Part shown: one piece after another, positions 35,800 through 45,199 of the stretch
Position numbering within the stretch: position 1 is the stretch's first letter
Layout of the letters: every line of letters starts with the position of its first letter
Source of the DNA: Micavibrio_C sp046294845
Lineage (GTDB): Bacteria; Pseudomonadota; Alphaproteobacteria; Micavibrionales; Micavibrionaceae
Assembly: GCA_046294845.1 (NCBI GenBank)
Contig: JBKBNU010000002.1
Coordinates: 44,506 to 108,505, forward strand
DNA length: 64,000 nt
Direction of reading: 5' to 3'
Translations under genes and position numbers: made by a program
Notes under the pieces: model-generated
What the model was told of the DNA's origin: nothing
Database searches by the model: none
The model's input: the letters and a program-made list of their open reading frames with translations, nothing else

Positions 35800-37179
35800 C
35801 TAAAACCTGAAATAAATAAAGGGGTTAGCCAGTTCATTTGGCAGCATCATAAGCAACAAAATCATTGTGCTAATAGCCACGCAATAAACAACACCACCAT
35901 AATGGCGTAGTAAAGAAAGCATCTTTCTTGAGCTTATTCGTGCCTCTAAAATATGCAGTCCATAAAGCAATCCACACAACATCACCAAGACAGGCAATAG
36001 TTCTCTTTCATCCATAAACGACTGTGATGATATTTCTCCATCCGAGAAACCAAACATAACCTTATAATAATCCAAAGCCACGCCCATATCTGGCGCCCGA
36101 AATAAAACCCACAAACTAACCGTAACTATAAAATGAAAGATAATTCGGGGTATATAGCCAGCTCCCTTAAAATCCAAGAAGCGGGCTGCCAGAATATAGC
36201 ATCCCCACAAAGTGCCCCACACAACAAATGTTATATTAGCCCCGTGCCAAAGGCCTGCAATAGCCATGGTTAATACAACTACAACACCTGCACGAAAAGG
36301 ACCTCCCCTTTTTCCGCCTAACGGAATATAGAGATAGTCCCGAATCCAGTTTGATAGTGTTATATGCCAACGTTGCCAGAACTCCCTAGGTCCAGCACTC
36401 AGGTAAGGGGTCCTAAAGTTAACAGGCAATCTAATCCCCAGCAAATAGGCGGATCCTATTGCCATATCTGAATACCCTGAGAAATCACAATATATTTGAA
36501 AGGCAAATAAAGTAGCACCCACCCACGCCCAAATTATATTCTCGGGTCCAAAGGCAAAAATTTCATCTACAACAGGGGCAATGCTATCTGCAACCACGAC
36601 TTTCTTGGCCAGTCCCAGCAGAAAAAGACTCAACCCATAGGAGATCAACCGGAAACGACGAAGCTTCTTTTTCTCAAATATTTTTTCTATCTGTGGCAAC
36701 AGCTGATGAGAGCGCACAATTGGTCCCGCAACCAGCTGTGGAAAAAACGCAATAAACAAAAGAAAACTTTTGAAAGATGATACTTCTCTACTAATGCCGC
36801 GAACGACATCAATATGATAAGCTAGGATCTGAAATGTATAGAAAGATATACCAAGAGGTAATGCTGTGTTTATATAGCCCGTCGATACAGATGCAATCCC
36901 TGTAGAAGCCAAAAAGAAATCGGTATATTTAAAGAACCCCAATAAACCTATATTAGATAAAACCGCAGCATATATACGAAAGTGGTTGGCAGGCAAAAAT
37001 CGGCATAATGCCCAATTAAGGATAACTGACACACTAAAAACAGCCGTATCATACCATCCTGCTATACTGTAAAAAAGCACACTGCCCATCAAAAGAGCAT
37101 AGCCCGGATAGCAAGACGCATATCCAAACATTCTCATCAGCGCCATTAACAGGAAATATGCTAGCGAATTAAACAGCAT
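35800..37179 (-). CDS. MBOAT acyltransferase, AlgI/DltB-like
   Basis: 459 residues with about ten transmembrane segments. The MBOAT signature is RWHITLSNWIRDYLYIPLGG near 267 and the catalytic His lies in GLWHGANITFVVWG near 312. Enzymes of this kind move acetyl groups across the inner membrane to decorate alginate, cellulose, teichoic acid or other polymers. It forms a pair with the SGNH gene downstream (four bases apart). The acceptor polymer is not visible here. Confidence 0.93.
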   Translation of the reverse strand: MLFNSLAYFLLMALMRMFGYASCYPGYALLMGSVLFYSIAGWYDTAVFSVSVILNWALCRFLPANHFRIYAAVLSNIGLLGFFKYTDFFLASTGIASVSTGYINTALPLGISFYTFQILAYHIDVVRGISREVSSFKSFLLFIAFFPQLVAGPIVRSHQLLPQIEKIFEKKKLRRFRLISYGLSLFLLGLAKKVVVADSIAPVVDEIFAFGPENIIWAWVGATLFAFQIYCDFSGYSDMAIGSAYLLGIRLPVNFRTPYLSAGPREFWQRWHITLSNWIRDYLYIPLGGKRGGPFRAGVVVVLTMAIAGLWHGANITFVVWGTLWGCYILAARFLDFKGAGYIPRIIFHFIVTVSLWVLFRAPDMGVALDYYKVMFGFSDGEISSQSFMDERELLPVLVMLCGLLYGLHILEARISSRKMLSLLRHYGGVVYCVAISTMILLLMMLPNELANPFIYFRF

Positions 37180-37225
37180 CTGCTGATCCGAAACCCGTAA
37201 ATATTAAAATTCAGCTCCACAATAT

Positions 37226-38782
37226 CTAGTATGGATTTTCGATCTCATAAAGCTCTTCAGGGAACATCTTGTATTCCTTCTTCCCATGAATGACAAACTT
37301 ACGATCAGGTAGCGGCCTGAACTCAGCATTCTCTAAGCAAGAGAATATAAAAGGAAAATTGTTTACTGGCGACATCGTCGCATATAATCCCTTTTTGCAA
37401 TTATCAGGAACACGGAAAGAACTGAAGATTGCGTGTGATTTATGCCAGTGCTCCTTACTAACCAACTCATCATCTGTGAACTCTGCCTCAGGCGAATTAA
37501 CTGAACGACCATGATCGGCTTGCACAATCATGAGGGCTTCTGGGTCGTTTTCTTTGACCCAGTCAACAAAATCCAACACCCTTTGATTGAGACATTTCAT
37601 ATCATTGATATAGTTCTTGTCTGCTTGCGGGTCACTATACTCCAATAACTCCCATTCTGTTCTTTCTCTGTAATTACACTCTGAATCAAATCGTGCCGGA
37701 GGATGAGGAGATAGAATATGCATAAAGGCAAAAAATGGCCGTCTCTTTTTTGGATCAATATGGGACTTTATATCTTCAATCGTGGTAAAATCAAATGTGA
37801 AGAGATTTGATTTTTTATTTTTCAAAATTCTATAAAAGGGCGTCATCTTCATCATACCAACATGAGCTTCATTTAAAGAAAATGTCCCGCGTTGTGGCCC
37901 ATGTACACAGAGATCTTCACCGCCACCGCATCGGGTTTTGAGCGTGTTGCCACCGGGCTCAAGATGAATATAGCTATAACCCAGACTGCGGAACTTATCG
38001 ACAGTACGATTCCCACCCTGTAATTTTGTTTGCCATGAAAGCGGGTTCATTTCCTCCTTTACAGGTAGATAGTAATCCATATTCAAGGTTGTTGATAAGG
38101 ACAAGCGTGTACTCTGGTAATTTGAATAGCTGTGATCAGAGACATAGAATCCTCGTTCACGCATTGCACTAATAAACGGCATATTATCGTAATCATAATA
38201 TTCCTTGAGCACATCATGTCGTGAATACATATCAAGAATCAACCAATAGACATTGGGATAATTTCTTTGCGCCGAATTTTCTGATACATCCTTAGATAAC
38301 ATAGAATCGACACTCTGTTTATGAGAGAACTGATTATACAATGACGATGTTGCAGTCATAAAAGGGATAATATTAAGCCCGACTATCATCGCCATAATGA
38401 TTTTGGCTGCGTTCCCTGATCTACCTAAGACTAAACCACTTAAGAGGGCGAGAAGGACTATAACAGTCCAGATCAGGATTTTTATTGTTCCCAGATATAT
38501 ACCTATATGTGCTGTTGCAAACTCCACATGATGAAAACTGAATGAAGCGATAATCGCAAAAGCCAAACCTACAGCTATGCGCTCGGGTGAAAGTTTTGGT
38601 AAACACTTGATTCCTAAAAAATAGACGGCTAACACCAGCGTAAAAATCACCGCCATAACAGAAAAGATAGAAGCAAAGTAATAACTCTCAGTAACGTTAT
38701 GTGCATAAAAAGCCAGGAACGGATATAAACTTGCCCAAAAAATGATACCAATCCCGCGCTGCATACTCTTCCCTGCATTCAT
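37226..38782 (-). CDS. Membrane sulfatase/phosphoethanolamine-transferase-fold protein
   Basis: 518 residues from ATG 38782 (TTAGGTATAAAACG upstream). Five or so N-terminal transmembrane helices are followed by an alkaline-phosphatase-fold domain: NVYWLILDMYSRHD near 182, PFFAFMHILSPHPP near 354 and IVQADHGRS near 427. The usual nucleophile Thr/Ser of phosphoethanolamine transferases after the first Asp is SRH here. It may modify lipid A or a surface polymer with a phospho- or sulfo-group. Lies 46 bp upstream of the MBOAT-SGNH pair. Confidence 0.75.
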   Translation of the reverse strand: MNAGKSMQRGIGIIFWASLYPFLAFYAHNVTESYYFASIFSVMAVIFTLVLAVYFLGIKCLPKLSPERIAVGLAFAIIASFSFHHVEFATAHIGIYLGTIKILIWTVIVLLALLSGLVLGRSGNAAKIIMAMIVGLNIIPFMTATSSLYNQFSHKQSVDSMLSKDVSENSAQRNYPNVYWLILDMYSRHDVLKEYYDYDNMPFISAMRERGFYVSDHSYSNYQSTRLSLSTTLNMDYYLPVKEEMNPLSWQTKLQGGNRTVDKFRSLGYSYIHLEPGGNTLKTRCGGGEDLCVHGPQRGTFSLNEAHVGMMKMTPFYRILKNKKSNLFTFDFTTIEDIKSHIDPKKRRPFFAFMHILSPHPPARFDSECNYRERTEWELLEYSDPQADKNYINDMKCLNQRVLDFVDWVKENDPEALMIVQADHGRSVNSPEAEFTDDELVSKEHWHKSHAIFSSFRVPDNCKKGLYATMSPVNNFPFIFSCLENAEFRPLPDRKFVIHGKKEYKMFPEELYEIENPY

Positions 38783-38931
38783 CGTTTTATACCTAATTAA
38801 AATTCCGTCTTTATTAAGGAAGGCTATTCCTAGCGGATTGTACAACTGGGGTAAACTACCCCAGCGAAAAAGAAAGAATATATGAGATATCAGAAAGTTA
38901 ACGACACAACAATTTTAATTATGGCAATAAA

Positions 38932-39303
38932 TCATGTGACCACCTCTTGTTTGACCGCACGTAGACCTTTTGCAATCAAGACAATCCAGCCGAGCATTAT
39001 AACCATTCCTCCGACAGGGGTCAGATAAACAAAGACGCCGATACTACTGAAGAGAGAGGCGTAAATGCCAAAAGAGAACAGACTGACGCCAATTGCAAAA
39101 ATCCAGCCCGCCTGTTTCAGCTTCATACCATTATTGATCAACGATAAAAGCACAATCAAAACGGCATAGAGCATATTATAACGGATAGCTGTCTCAAGGC
39201 TCTCGCTTTTGTCAGGGGTCAGCGAAATCATATGATCAGCAGCAGCACCCATAATGACAGAACATAATCCCAGAACAGCACCATAGATGAAAAGCTTGTT
39301 CAT
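38932..39303 (-). CDS. DUF423/YgdD-like small membrane protein
   Basis: 123 residues from ATG 39303, whose first base overlaps the histidine kinase stop (TGATG). Four hydrophobic segments, with the DUF423 pattern (GAVLGLCSVIMGAAADH, VYLTPVGGMVIMLGWIVLI). Function unknown. It ends the long minus-strand gene run that starts near 47893. Confidence 0.85.
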   Translation of the reverse strand: MNKLFIYGAVLGLCSVIMGAAADHMISLTPDKSESLETAIRYNMLYAVLIVLLSLINNGMKLKQAGWIFAIGVSLFSFGIYASLFSSIGVFVYLTPVGGMVIMLGWIVLIAKGLRAVKQEVVT

Positions 39304-40640
39304 CAAACAATTTCCCATTGAATTGAGAGTTTTAAACCCTGCGGCAAATTATCAGAAAGTATAATCTTTACTTTATGAGCGTCAGCAATCCACTGCGCAA
39401 TCGAAAGGCCCAAGCCGCTACCGCTTTGTCCGGTTTTATCAACCCGCACGAATCTATTGAAAACACGTTTTTTGTCTTCATCATTCAAGCCCGGCCCGCT
39501 ATCAGAAATCTCAAGCAAACCATTTTTGGTCAAACTTACGAATACCTGTCCTCTCTCGGGCGTGTACTTAAGGGCGTTATCAACAAAATTACCAAGCATA
39601 ATCATTAAAGAATCAGCATGAGCCAGAACAAAGATTTCTTCGGCTATATCAATAGTCAGACTAATCTGTTTTTCACGTGCTTTACCCTGATATTCTGCCA
39701 CTATATCCTGAAGGCATTCGGACAGATCTGTTCTGGCAAGGGGCATATCATCATTCTGAATCCGCGCCAGCGCCAAAAGCTGATCGACTAAATGAGTTGC
39801 TCTATCGATTGAAGACTGCAAATTCTCAAGACCATCAGAACATTCCGGCATAACGGACGTCTTTTTAATCAAAACCTGAGTCTGCGTTTTCATGGCCGCC
39901 AGCGGTGTACGCAATTCATGAGCTGCATGATCGGTGAATTCGCGCTCACGCCTGAAGCTTTCAGAAATTCTGATAAAGAGATTATTCAAAGCCAATACCA
40001 ATGGTGCTATTTCCTCTGGCATTTGTGCTGAGCGAATAGGTGACAAATCATCACTGCTGCGTCTATTAACATCGTCCGAAATATCAACTAAAGGCCTTGT
40101 AGCCTTGCGTGTTCCAACCCATATAATCAGGAGAATAAGCGGCACAAAAATCAAAGCCGGTGCAATCAAAGAAGACATTAACTGGCCAATCAATTCATAA
40201 CGAATGGCATAGCGTTGGGCTACCTCAATCTTGATTCCTTCGGTTTGCTCGATGAAAACAAAAATGCGCCACGGCTTACCATTAATATCTATATCGGAAA
40301 ACCCGGGTGGTGCCTCAATATCAGCAAAGTTATCGGTATTCCATGAACGGGTCAGCAAACGATCATGACGCCATATCCTGAACGCCATTTTATTTTCGTA
40401 TTTATGGCGCAGAAGATCGCTTTCTTCGCCAAGATTAATTCTCTCATTCTTCTGTTCAACAATCTCATATTCAGCAATTTGCAGAAGCAACTTGGCTGTA
40501 TGCGCCATTTGTGCATCATAAACTTCTTCAATCTCATGCCATGAAAAAAGAAACCCCAATAAAAATGATAATGTTGTCGCCAGCATAATGGGCAGACTGA
40601 TCCAGAGCAAAAGACGATGCCGCAAGGAATAGCGTTTCAT
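39303..40640 (-). CDS. Sensor histidine kinase
   Basis: 445 residues. Two transmembrane segments (residues 11-30 and about 160-180) flank a 130-residue periplasmic sensor; a HAMP linker follows. The phospho-accepting His is in DHAAHELRTPLAAMK near 242, and the ATP-binding N box is NFVDNALKYTPERG near 350 with GSGLGLSIA near 415. QseC/PmrB-like arrangement. Start overlaps the response-regulator end by 4 bp, so the pair is coupled. Confidence 0.93.
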   Translation of the reverse strand: MKRYSLRHRLLLWISLPIMLATTLSFLLGFLFSWHEIEEVYDAQMAHTAKLLLQIAEYEIVEQKNERINLGEESDLLRHKYENKMAFRIWRHDRLLTRSWNTDNFADIEAPPGFSDIDINGKPWRIFVFIEQTEGIKIEVAQRYAIRYELIGQLMSSLIAPALIFVPLILLIIWVGTRKATRPLVDISDDVNRRSSDDLSPIRSAQMPEEIAPLVLALNNLFIRISESFRREREFTDHAAHELRTPLAAMKTQTQVLIKKTSVMPECSDGLENLQSSIDRATHLVDQLLALARIQNDDMPLARTDLSECLQDIVAEYQGKAREKQISLTIDIAEEIFVLAHADSLMIMLGNFVDNALKYTPERGQVFVSLTKNGLLEISDSGPGLNDEDKKRVFNRFVRVDKTGQSGSGLGLSIAQWIADAHKVKIILSDNLPQGLKLSIQWEIV

Positions 40641-41308
40641 TTTTCGATTATATACCCGACACCACGAATAGTTTTGATCAGATCGCGTCCCAATTTCCGG
40701 CGCAAACCTGCAATATGAACCTCAATTGTATTGCTTTCTACATCCTCGGAAGACCAGTCATAAACATTTTCCATGATTTTTTCTTTTGAAACTGTACGCC
40801 CCACATTACGGATCAAGCAATCGAATATAGCTCTCTCACGTCCTGACATAACAATCGACTGGCCTGCCTGTTCGAGATAGCCGCTTCCCGGCTCGTAAAC
40901 CAGATCACCATGGGTAATCACAGGATTTGCCTGTCCCCCACTGCGTCGTATCAGAGCGGCGCAACGCGCCAGCAACTCATCAAGATCAAAGGGTTTTACC
41001 AGATAATCATCGGCACCGGCGTTTAGACCCTCCACCTTATGCCTTACAGCATCGCGCGCCGTGAGCAGAAGGACAGGTATTATTCCCCCTTCTTGCCTTA
41101 CGCCTTTCAAAAGATCCAGACCAGAAGCCCCTGGTAAGTTAACATCCAGAACAACCAGTGCGTAATCCGTTGTTGATAATGCATCTTCGGCCTCTTCTGC
41201 ACTCATAACCCAGTCAACAGCATAGGATTCCTTTAGACCCTCGGCTGTTGCTTTTCCTAAATTACGATCATCTTCGACAAGTAAAAGGCGCATGACTTTT
41301 TTTATCAC
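40637..41308 (-). CDS. OmpR-family response regulator
   Basis: 223 residues from GTG 41308, which overlaps the GT39 stop as GTGA; ATG 41293 is an alternative start. Receiver domain with the phosphorylated Asp in VVLDVNLPGASGLDLL and the Lys in LVKPFDLDEL, then a winged-helix DNA-binding domain (VESNTIEVHIAGLRRKLG). It resembles QseB/PmrA/BasR regulators. Placed in one run with lipid-glycosylation genes, it may control surface modification. Confidence 0.93.
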   Translation of the reverse strand: MIKKVMRLLLVEDDRNLGKATAEGLKESYAVDWVMSAEEAEDALSTTDYALVVLDVNLPGASGLDLLKGVRQEGGIIPVLLLTARDAVRHKVEGLNAGADDYLVKPFDLDELLARCAALIRRSGGQANPVITHGDLVYEPGSGYLEQAGQSIVMSGRERAIFDCLIRNVGRTVSKEKIMENVYDWSSEDVESNTIEVHIAGLRRKLGRDLIKTIRGVGYIIEK

Positions 41309-42681
41309 TTCTTGGTGAAAACACCAAGCTGCTTACCTTTATAAGGTCTGGTATAAACAAGATTATAATCAGAAATATTGTCGCGGTCGCTATAACGGAC
41401 CAGAGCATAACCTTGAGGATGATTTACAAGCCAGTCTGATAGTTCCGTAAATTCAAGGTCGTCAATTTTCTTCTCTACCCTCGCGAGATAACCGATTTCT
41501 CCCTGATAATTCCTGACAAAGGCCCAATCAACATCTGCATGCTCTTTATAGAAAGCGGCAAAGGGTTTCAAATCATATTTAACAAATGATGTCTGTGCCG
41601 CCACGGCTTGCCCTATGATGGTCGAGGCGACCAAAATAACGGCCACCCCTCTTGCAACGGAGGGGCGCACATCCTTTGTCCAAGCCCCTAGCGCTATAAT
41701 GATATAGGGAAAAAGCGGCATGAGATAATGCGGCTGCTTTCCAGCAATAAGGCAAAAACTGAGAAAAACCGGCAGCGTGGCTGCGGCCAGAAAGCGATAA
41801 TCCTGCCTTTGTCCGTTCACCGTTTTCAGGTTCTTCCATACCGATGGAAAAAAGATCCACGGCATAAACAAAACAGGCAGAACCATGAAATAGAAATAGA
41901 AGGGCCGGGAGTGGGCTGCCCCCATATTGCCGGAAATACGGCCTGCGGTCTGTTCCCAGAGCAGCCAGAAGGCAAAGTCACCTGTCGTTTGCTTAAGTGC
42001 CGGATATAACCACAACGCCACAGGCAATAATGATATAACGGCAGCCACCCCCAAGGATCTGTAGTAGGACGCGATAGAGATATCATTGGCCTTCCGCCAG
42101 AAGGGATAAAGCAGCAAAGGCCATAAGACATAGAGATACATGACCGGCCCCTTGGTCAGGATTCCGCATCCTACCATCAAGCCCGCCAATACAGGGCGCC
42201 ACCACCGTGGATTACGCACATGATCGAGGAAAAGGATCATGCATAGCAAGAGCCAGACAGACACCAGAATGTCGAACATCAAAAGCGTACTATAGAGTAA
42301 GAACGGTACAGCCCCGATCACAAGCCAAGGGAGAAACTTTGAATTATTGTCCCGTACTTTATTTTCCCAAACACGATGAGCCAGTTTCCGGATTAGTACC
42401 ATCAGGCAAAGGGATGCCAGAAAGACCGGAATAAGAGCCGCCCAGCGTGAAACACCCAAGGCCTGCCATGCTGCGTTAATCAACCAAAAAAGCATAGGTG
42501 GCTTGTGATGATAAGGCGCAAAATTAAGCGACATCACAGCATATCTCTTTTGGAGAAACATCTCCCAAGCCACGGTCATATAGCGTGTTTCATCAATCGG
42601 CAGCAAAGGCCGCCAGATAAGGGCAACACAAAAAAGGACCGCCAATAAAAGGTAAGGACCATAACGGTCAAGTGCGCGCAT
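41305..42681 (-). CDS. GT39/ArnT-like glycosyltransferase
   Basis: 458 residues with about eleven transmembrane helices. The acidic motif LPIDETRYMTVAWEMF (near residue 28) and the following YHHKPPMLFWLINAA are hallmarks of the ArnT/PMT (GT39/GT83) fold, which transfers sugars from undecaprenyl phosphate to lipid A or proteins in the periplasm. It works naturally with the polyprenyl-phosphate sugar transferase encoded two genes upstream. Overlaps the LAB_N gene by 14 bp. Confidence 0.9.
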   Translation of the reverse strand: MRALDRYGPYLLLAVLFCVALIWRPLLPIDETRYMTVAWEMFLQKRYAVMSLNFAPYHHKPPMLFWLINAAWQALGVSRWAALIPVFLASLCLMVLIRKLAHRVWENKVRDNNSKFLPWLVIGAVPFLLYSTLLMFDILVSVWLLLCMILFLDHVRNPRWWRPVLAGLMVGCGILTKGPVMYLYVLWPLLLYPFWRKANDISIASYYRSLGVAAVISLLPVALWLYPALKQTTGDFAFWLLWEQTAGRISGNMGAAHSRPFYFYFMVLPVLFMPWIFFPSVWKNLKTVNGQRQDYRFLAAATLPVFLSFCLIAGKQPHYLMPLFPYIIIALGAWTKDVRPSVARGVAVILVASTIIGQAVAAQTSFVKYDLKPFAAFYKEHADVDWAFVRNYQGEIGYLARVEKKIDDLEFTELSDWLVNHPQGYALVRYSDRDNISDYNLVYTRPYKGKQLGVFTKK

Positions 42682-42970
42682 CGCCCTTGGCCTTTACAAC
42701 AAAATATATATTCCGCAAATAAATGAAGAGCCCCAGACCTTGCCCCATCATAAAAACAGGATCCTGTCTGTAGACAGCATAGGAGAACAATACCGCCCCG
42801 CCACCGAGACTGAAATACCAAAAAAGATCCGGTATCACACTCTTCTTGGCTTTTTCGGATGCCAGCCATTGCACAAAAAAGCGCATAAAGAAAAGCGCCT
42901 GACCCAAGAAACCAATGACAAGCCAGCATGTCTTGGTATCCCAGGAAAATGATATCAATTGATGCATCAT
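42668..42970 (-). CDS. LAB_N-domain small membrane protein
   Basis: About 100 residues from ATG 42970 (CAGGAAATATTATAGC upstream); the longer frame overlaps the GT2 gene. Three hydrophobic segments with the lipid-A-biosynthesis N-terminal-domain pattern FLGQALFFMRFFVQWLASE and FYSL-like WYFSLGGGAVLFSYAVYR. Commonly found between a GT2 and a GT39/ArnT gene in proteobacteria, presumably a lipid-carrier flippase or accessory factor; this is inference from context. Confidence 0.85.
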   Translation of the reverse strand: MMHQLISFSWDTKTCWLVIGFLGQALFFMRFFVQWLASEKAKKSVIPDLFWYFSLGGGAVLFSYAVYRQDPVFMMGQGLGLFIYLRNIYFVVKAKGDART

Positions 42971-42971
42971 G

Positions 42972-43691
42972 CTATAATATTTCCTGTGATTTAAATTGTG
43001 ACGGCAATCCACGGGATAGAAGCCAACGTACACCGGCCAGATCAACAATACCGACCCAAAGTCGATCCCAGAAGCCGTACTTGGATACGCCACGTTCACG
43101 TGGACGGTGTGAAACATCTACTGTCAGAATATTGACACCATCACGCATCAGCAATGCGGGCAGGAAGCGATGCATGTGATCAAAGTAAGGAAGACGCAAA
43201 TAGTCTTCTCTGCGGATTAATTTCAGGGAGCATCCGGTATCGCGGATATGATCATGCAATATCCCTGAGCGAATGCGATTGGCCAAACGCGAGGAAATTC
43301 GCCTTACTAAATTATCATGACGCTTTTTCCGCTGCCCCGCCACCATCGCCTTTTTGGCAGGTGCGGTTTCGTACATACTGACCAATTTGGGAATGTCCTC
43401 AGGGTTATTTTGCCCATCGCCATCCATCAGGACAATCAATCCATTTTCAGCAGCCCTGACGCCGCTCATAAAGGCCGCAGATTGTCCGGATTTCTTTGCA
43501 TGGCGAATTACACGTAAAGAAGGAATATCATTGCGCAATTGATCCAGAATCACAGGCGTTTCATCAGTACTGCCATCATCGACGTAGATTATCTCGCTGA
43601 TAGCGGCTTCATTTGAAGCACTCAGAATTTCATGCACAAGTGTGCTGATATTCTCTTGTTCATTATGAACAGGAACAATAACCGAAATCAT
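42972..43691 (-). CDS. DPM1-like polyprenyl-phosphate glycosyltransferase (GT2)
   Basis: 239 residues. VIVPVHNEQENI at the start, YVDDGSTDET near 36 and LMDGDGQNNPEDI near 89 are the nucleotide-sugar and metal sites of GT-A fold enzymes; it lacks transmembrane helices apart from a possible amphipathic C terminus. It would load a sugar onto undecaprenyl phosphate, which the GT39 protein then uses. Part of the long minus-strand run. Confidence 0.92.
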   Translation of the reverse strand: MISVIVPVHNEQENISTLVHEILSASNEAAISEIIYVDDGSTDETPVILDQLRNDIPSLRVIRHAKKSGQSAAFMSGVRAAENGLIVLMDGDGQNNPEDIPKLVSMYETAPAKKAMVAGQRKKRHDNLVRRISSRLANRIRSGILHDHIRDTGCSLKLIRREDYLRLPYFDHMHRFLPALLMRDGVNILTVDVSHRPRERGVSKYGFWDRLWVGIVDLAGVRWLLSRGLPSQFKSQEIL

Positions 43692-43710
43692 AATTATGGA
43701 TGCCCCTTAC

Positions 43711-44397
43711 TTAATTCAAATGGCCTTGCGTGCGGCGTGCCGGCGCTGTCATAATTTTTGCCAAAGCGGCTTTTACTTCCTGCCTGCGGCCCGCATCAGC
43801 CAGCTCACGCCCCGGACGCTCGGGTGATTGCAACGCTTTTTCAAGGTAAGGTATGGCTTCTTGACCGCGATCATCTTGAATCAGAAAATCGGCATAAAAG
43901 AAATTGGGGTCAATTCCTTCCGGATTAATTTGCAGCGCCCGCTTCAAATGCCTTTCAGCTTCATCATCATCACCAAAACCTATCGGCCACCCCGGAACCT
44001 GATAATATAAAGATCCCAAAGATGTATGAGCAGAACCATCAAGAGCTTTTTCATCAATATTTTCAGCAGATTCAAGCAACTCTTTTGCCTTGTTCACTTT
44101 CGGCAAGGCTGACATACCCTTCACAATACCCGCTTCTGTTGACAGGATAATCGCTTCCCATATCTTGGGTTCCGGACGATCTGGATAAGCAGCAGTAACC
44201 TTGGCGGCGTGATCTTCCAGAATATGGATGCGATCAAGCTGCATATCTTCGTCCGCAATTTGGTATTTTATTTTTGCCCACTCAGTTTGCAGATAGGCAA
44301 CCTGCTCCATAACAGGATCTTCGGCATATGACACCGATGGCACCAAAAACGCAGCCATGGTTACGGCCCCCAAAGCATATATAAAAGTCTTTTTCAT
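43711..44397 (-). CDS. Exported tetratricopeptide-like protein
   Basis: 228 residues. Signal peptide ending SYAEDP (residue 25), then helical repeats consistent with TPR (ALDGSAHTSLGSLYYQVPGW, AERHLKRALQINPEGIDPNFFYADF, AIPYLEKALQSPE). Periplasmic. GGAGACAATAGAAA precedes the ATG. It lies 19 bp from both the SDR upstream and the GT2 gene downstream, linking the two halves of the run. Partner unknown. Confidence 0.85.
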   Translation of the reverse strand: MKKTFIYALGAVTMAAFLVPSVSYAEDPVMEQVAYLQTEWAKIKYQIADEDMQLDRIHILEDHAAKVTAAYPDRPEPKIWEAIILSTEAGIVKGMSALPKVNKAKELLESAENIDEKALDGSAHTSLGSLYYQVPGWPIGFGDDDEAERHLKRALQINPEGIDPNFFYADFLIQDDRGQEAIPYLEKALQSPERPGRELADAGRRQEVKAALAKIMTAPARRTQGHLN

Positions 44398-44416
44398 TTT
44401 CTATTGTCTCCTATTT

Positions 44417-45199
44417 TCAATGTCCTAATTTTTGATTTTTTGTTTCAGTCTTTACGCTATAGAGGGAAACGGGCTGTGCCCTTGGCTTCCCCAGAATTTC
44501 TTCACCAACAATTCTGTTTCTTTGCAAGCCCCGATCTATGACCCTTGGGAAATTGGCATGAATGAAAGCAAAAAATCTTTCCGGCCAGCCTATGCGAACT
44601 TCACGGCTATTATTCAGGATGGCTTCAAATATATGATGCGCCACAGCTTCCGGAGAATCATGATGAACGCCAGTACGTTCGTTAATTTCAGCTCTCTTGC
44701 CCGTATTCATACTGGTGCGTACAGCCCGTGGCACCACATGCAGGACATTAATATTTGTACCGCCAAGTTCCCGACGCAAAGAGTCCGTAAAGCCTTTTAG
44801 ACCTGCTTTGGCGGCAACGTAACCTGTCAGATGCGGCAAAGGTATCAACGCTGTCATAGAACCTATATTGACAATCTGTCCATGACCGCGCCGCCGCATA
44901 TCAGGCAGGACAGCCTGACAAAGCCGCATCGGCACCAACATATTTAACGTCACAATCGATTGATAATCCTGATCTTCGGCGTAATTAAAATCGTTAAATC
45001 CCGCCATATTAATGAGGATGTCAGGCGTTTGCAGGGAAAGTTTGGTGGCAACTTTTTCAAGATTATTCACCAAATCACCATCGGTTCCTCGATCATAAAC
45101 TGTGACGTTGGCACCAACCTCACGGAGCATCTGAACGAGCGGAATACCAATGCCGCCCGTGCCACCCGTGATAAATATCTGCTTACCCTCAAGCTGCAT
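44417..45199 (-). CDS. Short-chain dehydrogenase in the diiron-oxidase cluster
   Basis: 260 residues from ATG 45199, which overlaps the diiron-oxidase gene by 11 bp; an in-frame start at 45244 is less likely. GGTGGIG Rossmann motif near residue 12, NMAGFND near 85, and catalytic Ser (NIGSMTALIP) with YVAAK near 150-154. A helical C-terminal extension of about 40 residues is unusual. It likely reduces or oxidises an acyl or hydroxy intermediate of the cluster, based on its coupling to the ligase and oxidase. Confidence 0.88.
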   Translation of the reverse strand: MQLEGKQIFITGGTGGIGIPLVQMLREVGANVTVYDRGTDGDLVNNLEKVATKLSLQTPDILINMAGFNDFNYAEDQDYQSIVTLNMLVPMRLCQAVLPDMRRRGHGQIVNIGSMTALIPLPHLTGYVAAKAGLKGFTDSLRRELGGTNINVLHVVPRAVRTSMNTGKRAEINERTGVHHDSPEAVAHHIFEAILNNSREVRIGWPERFFAFIHANFPRVIDRGLQRNRIVGEEILGKPRAQPVSLYSVKTETKNQKLGH

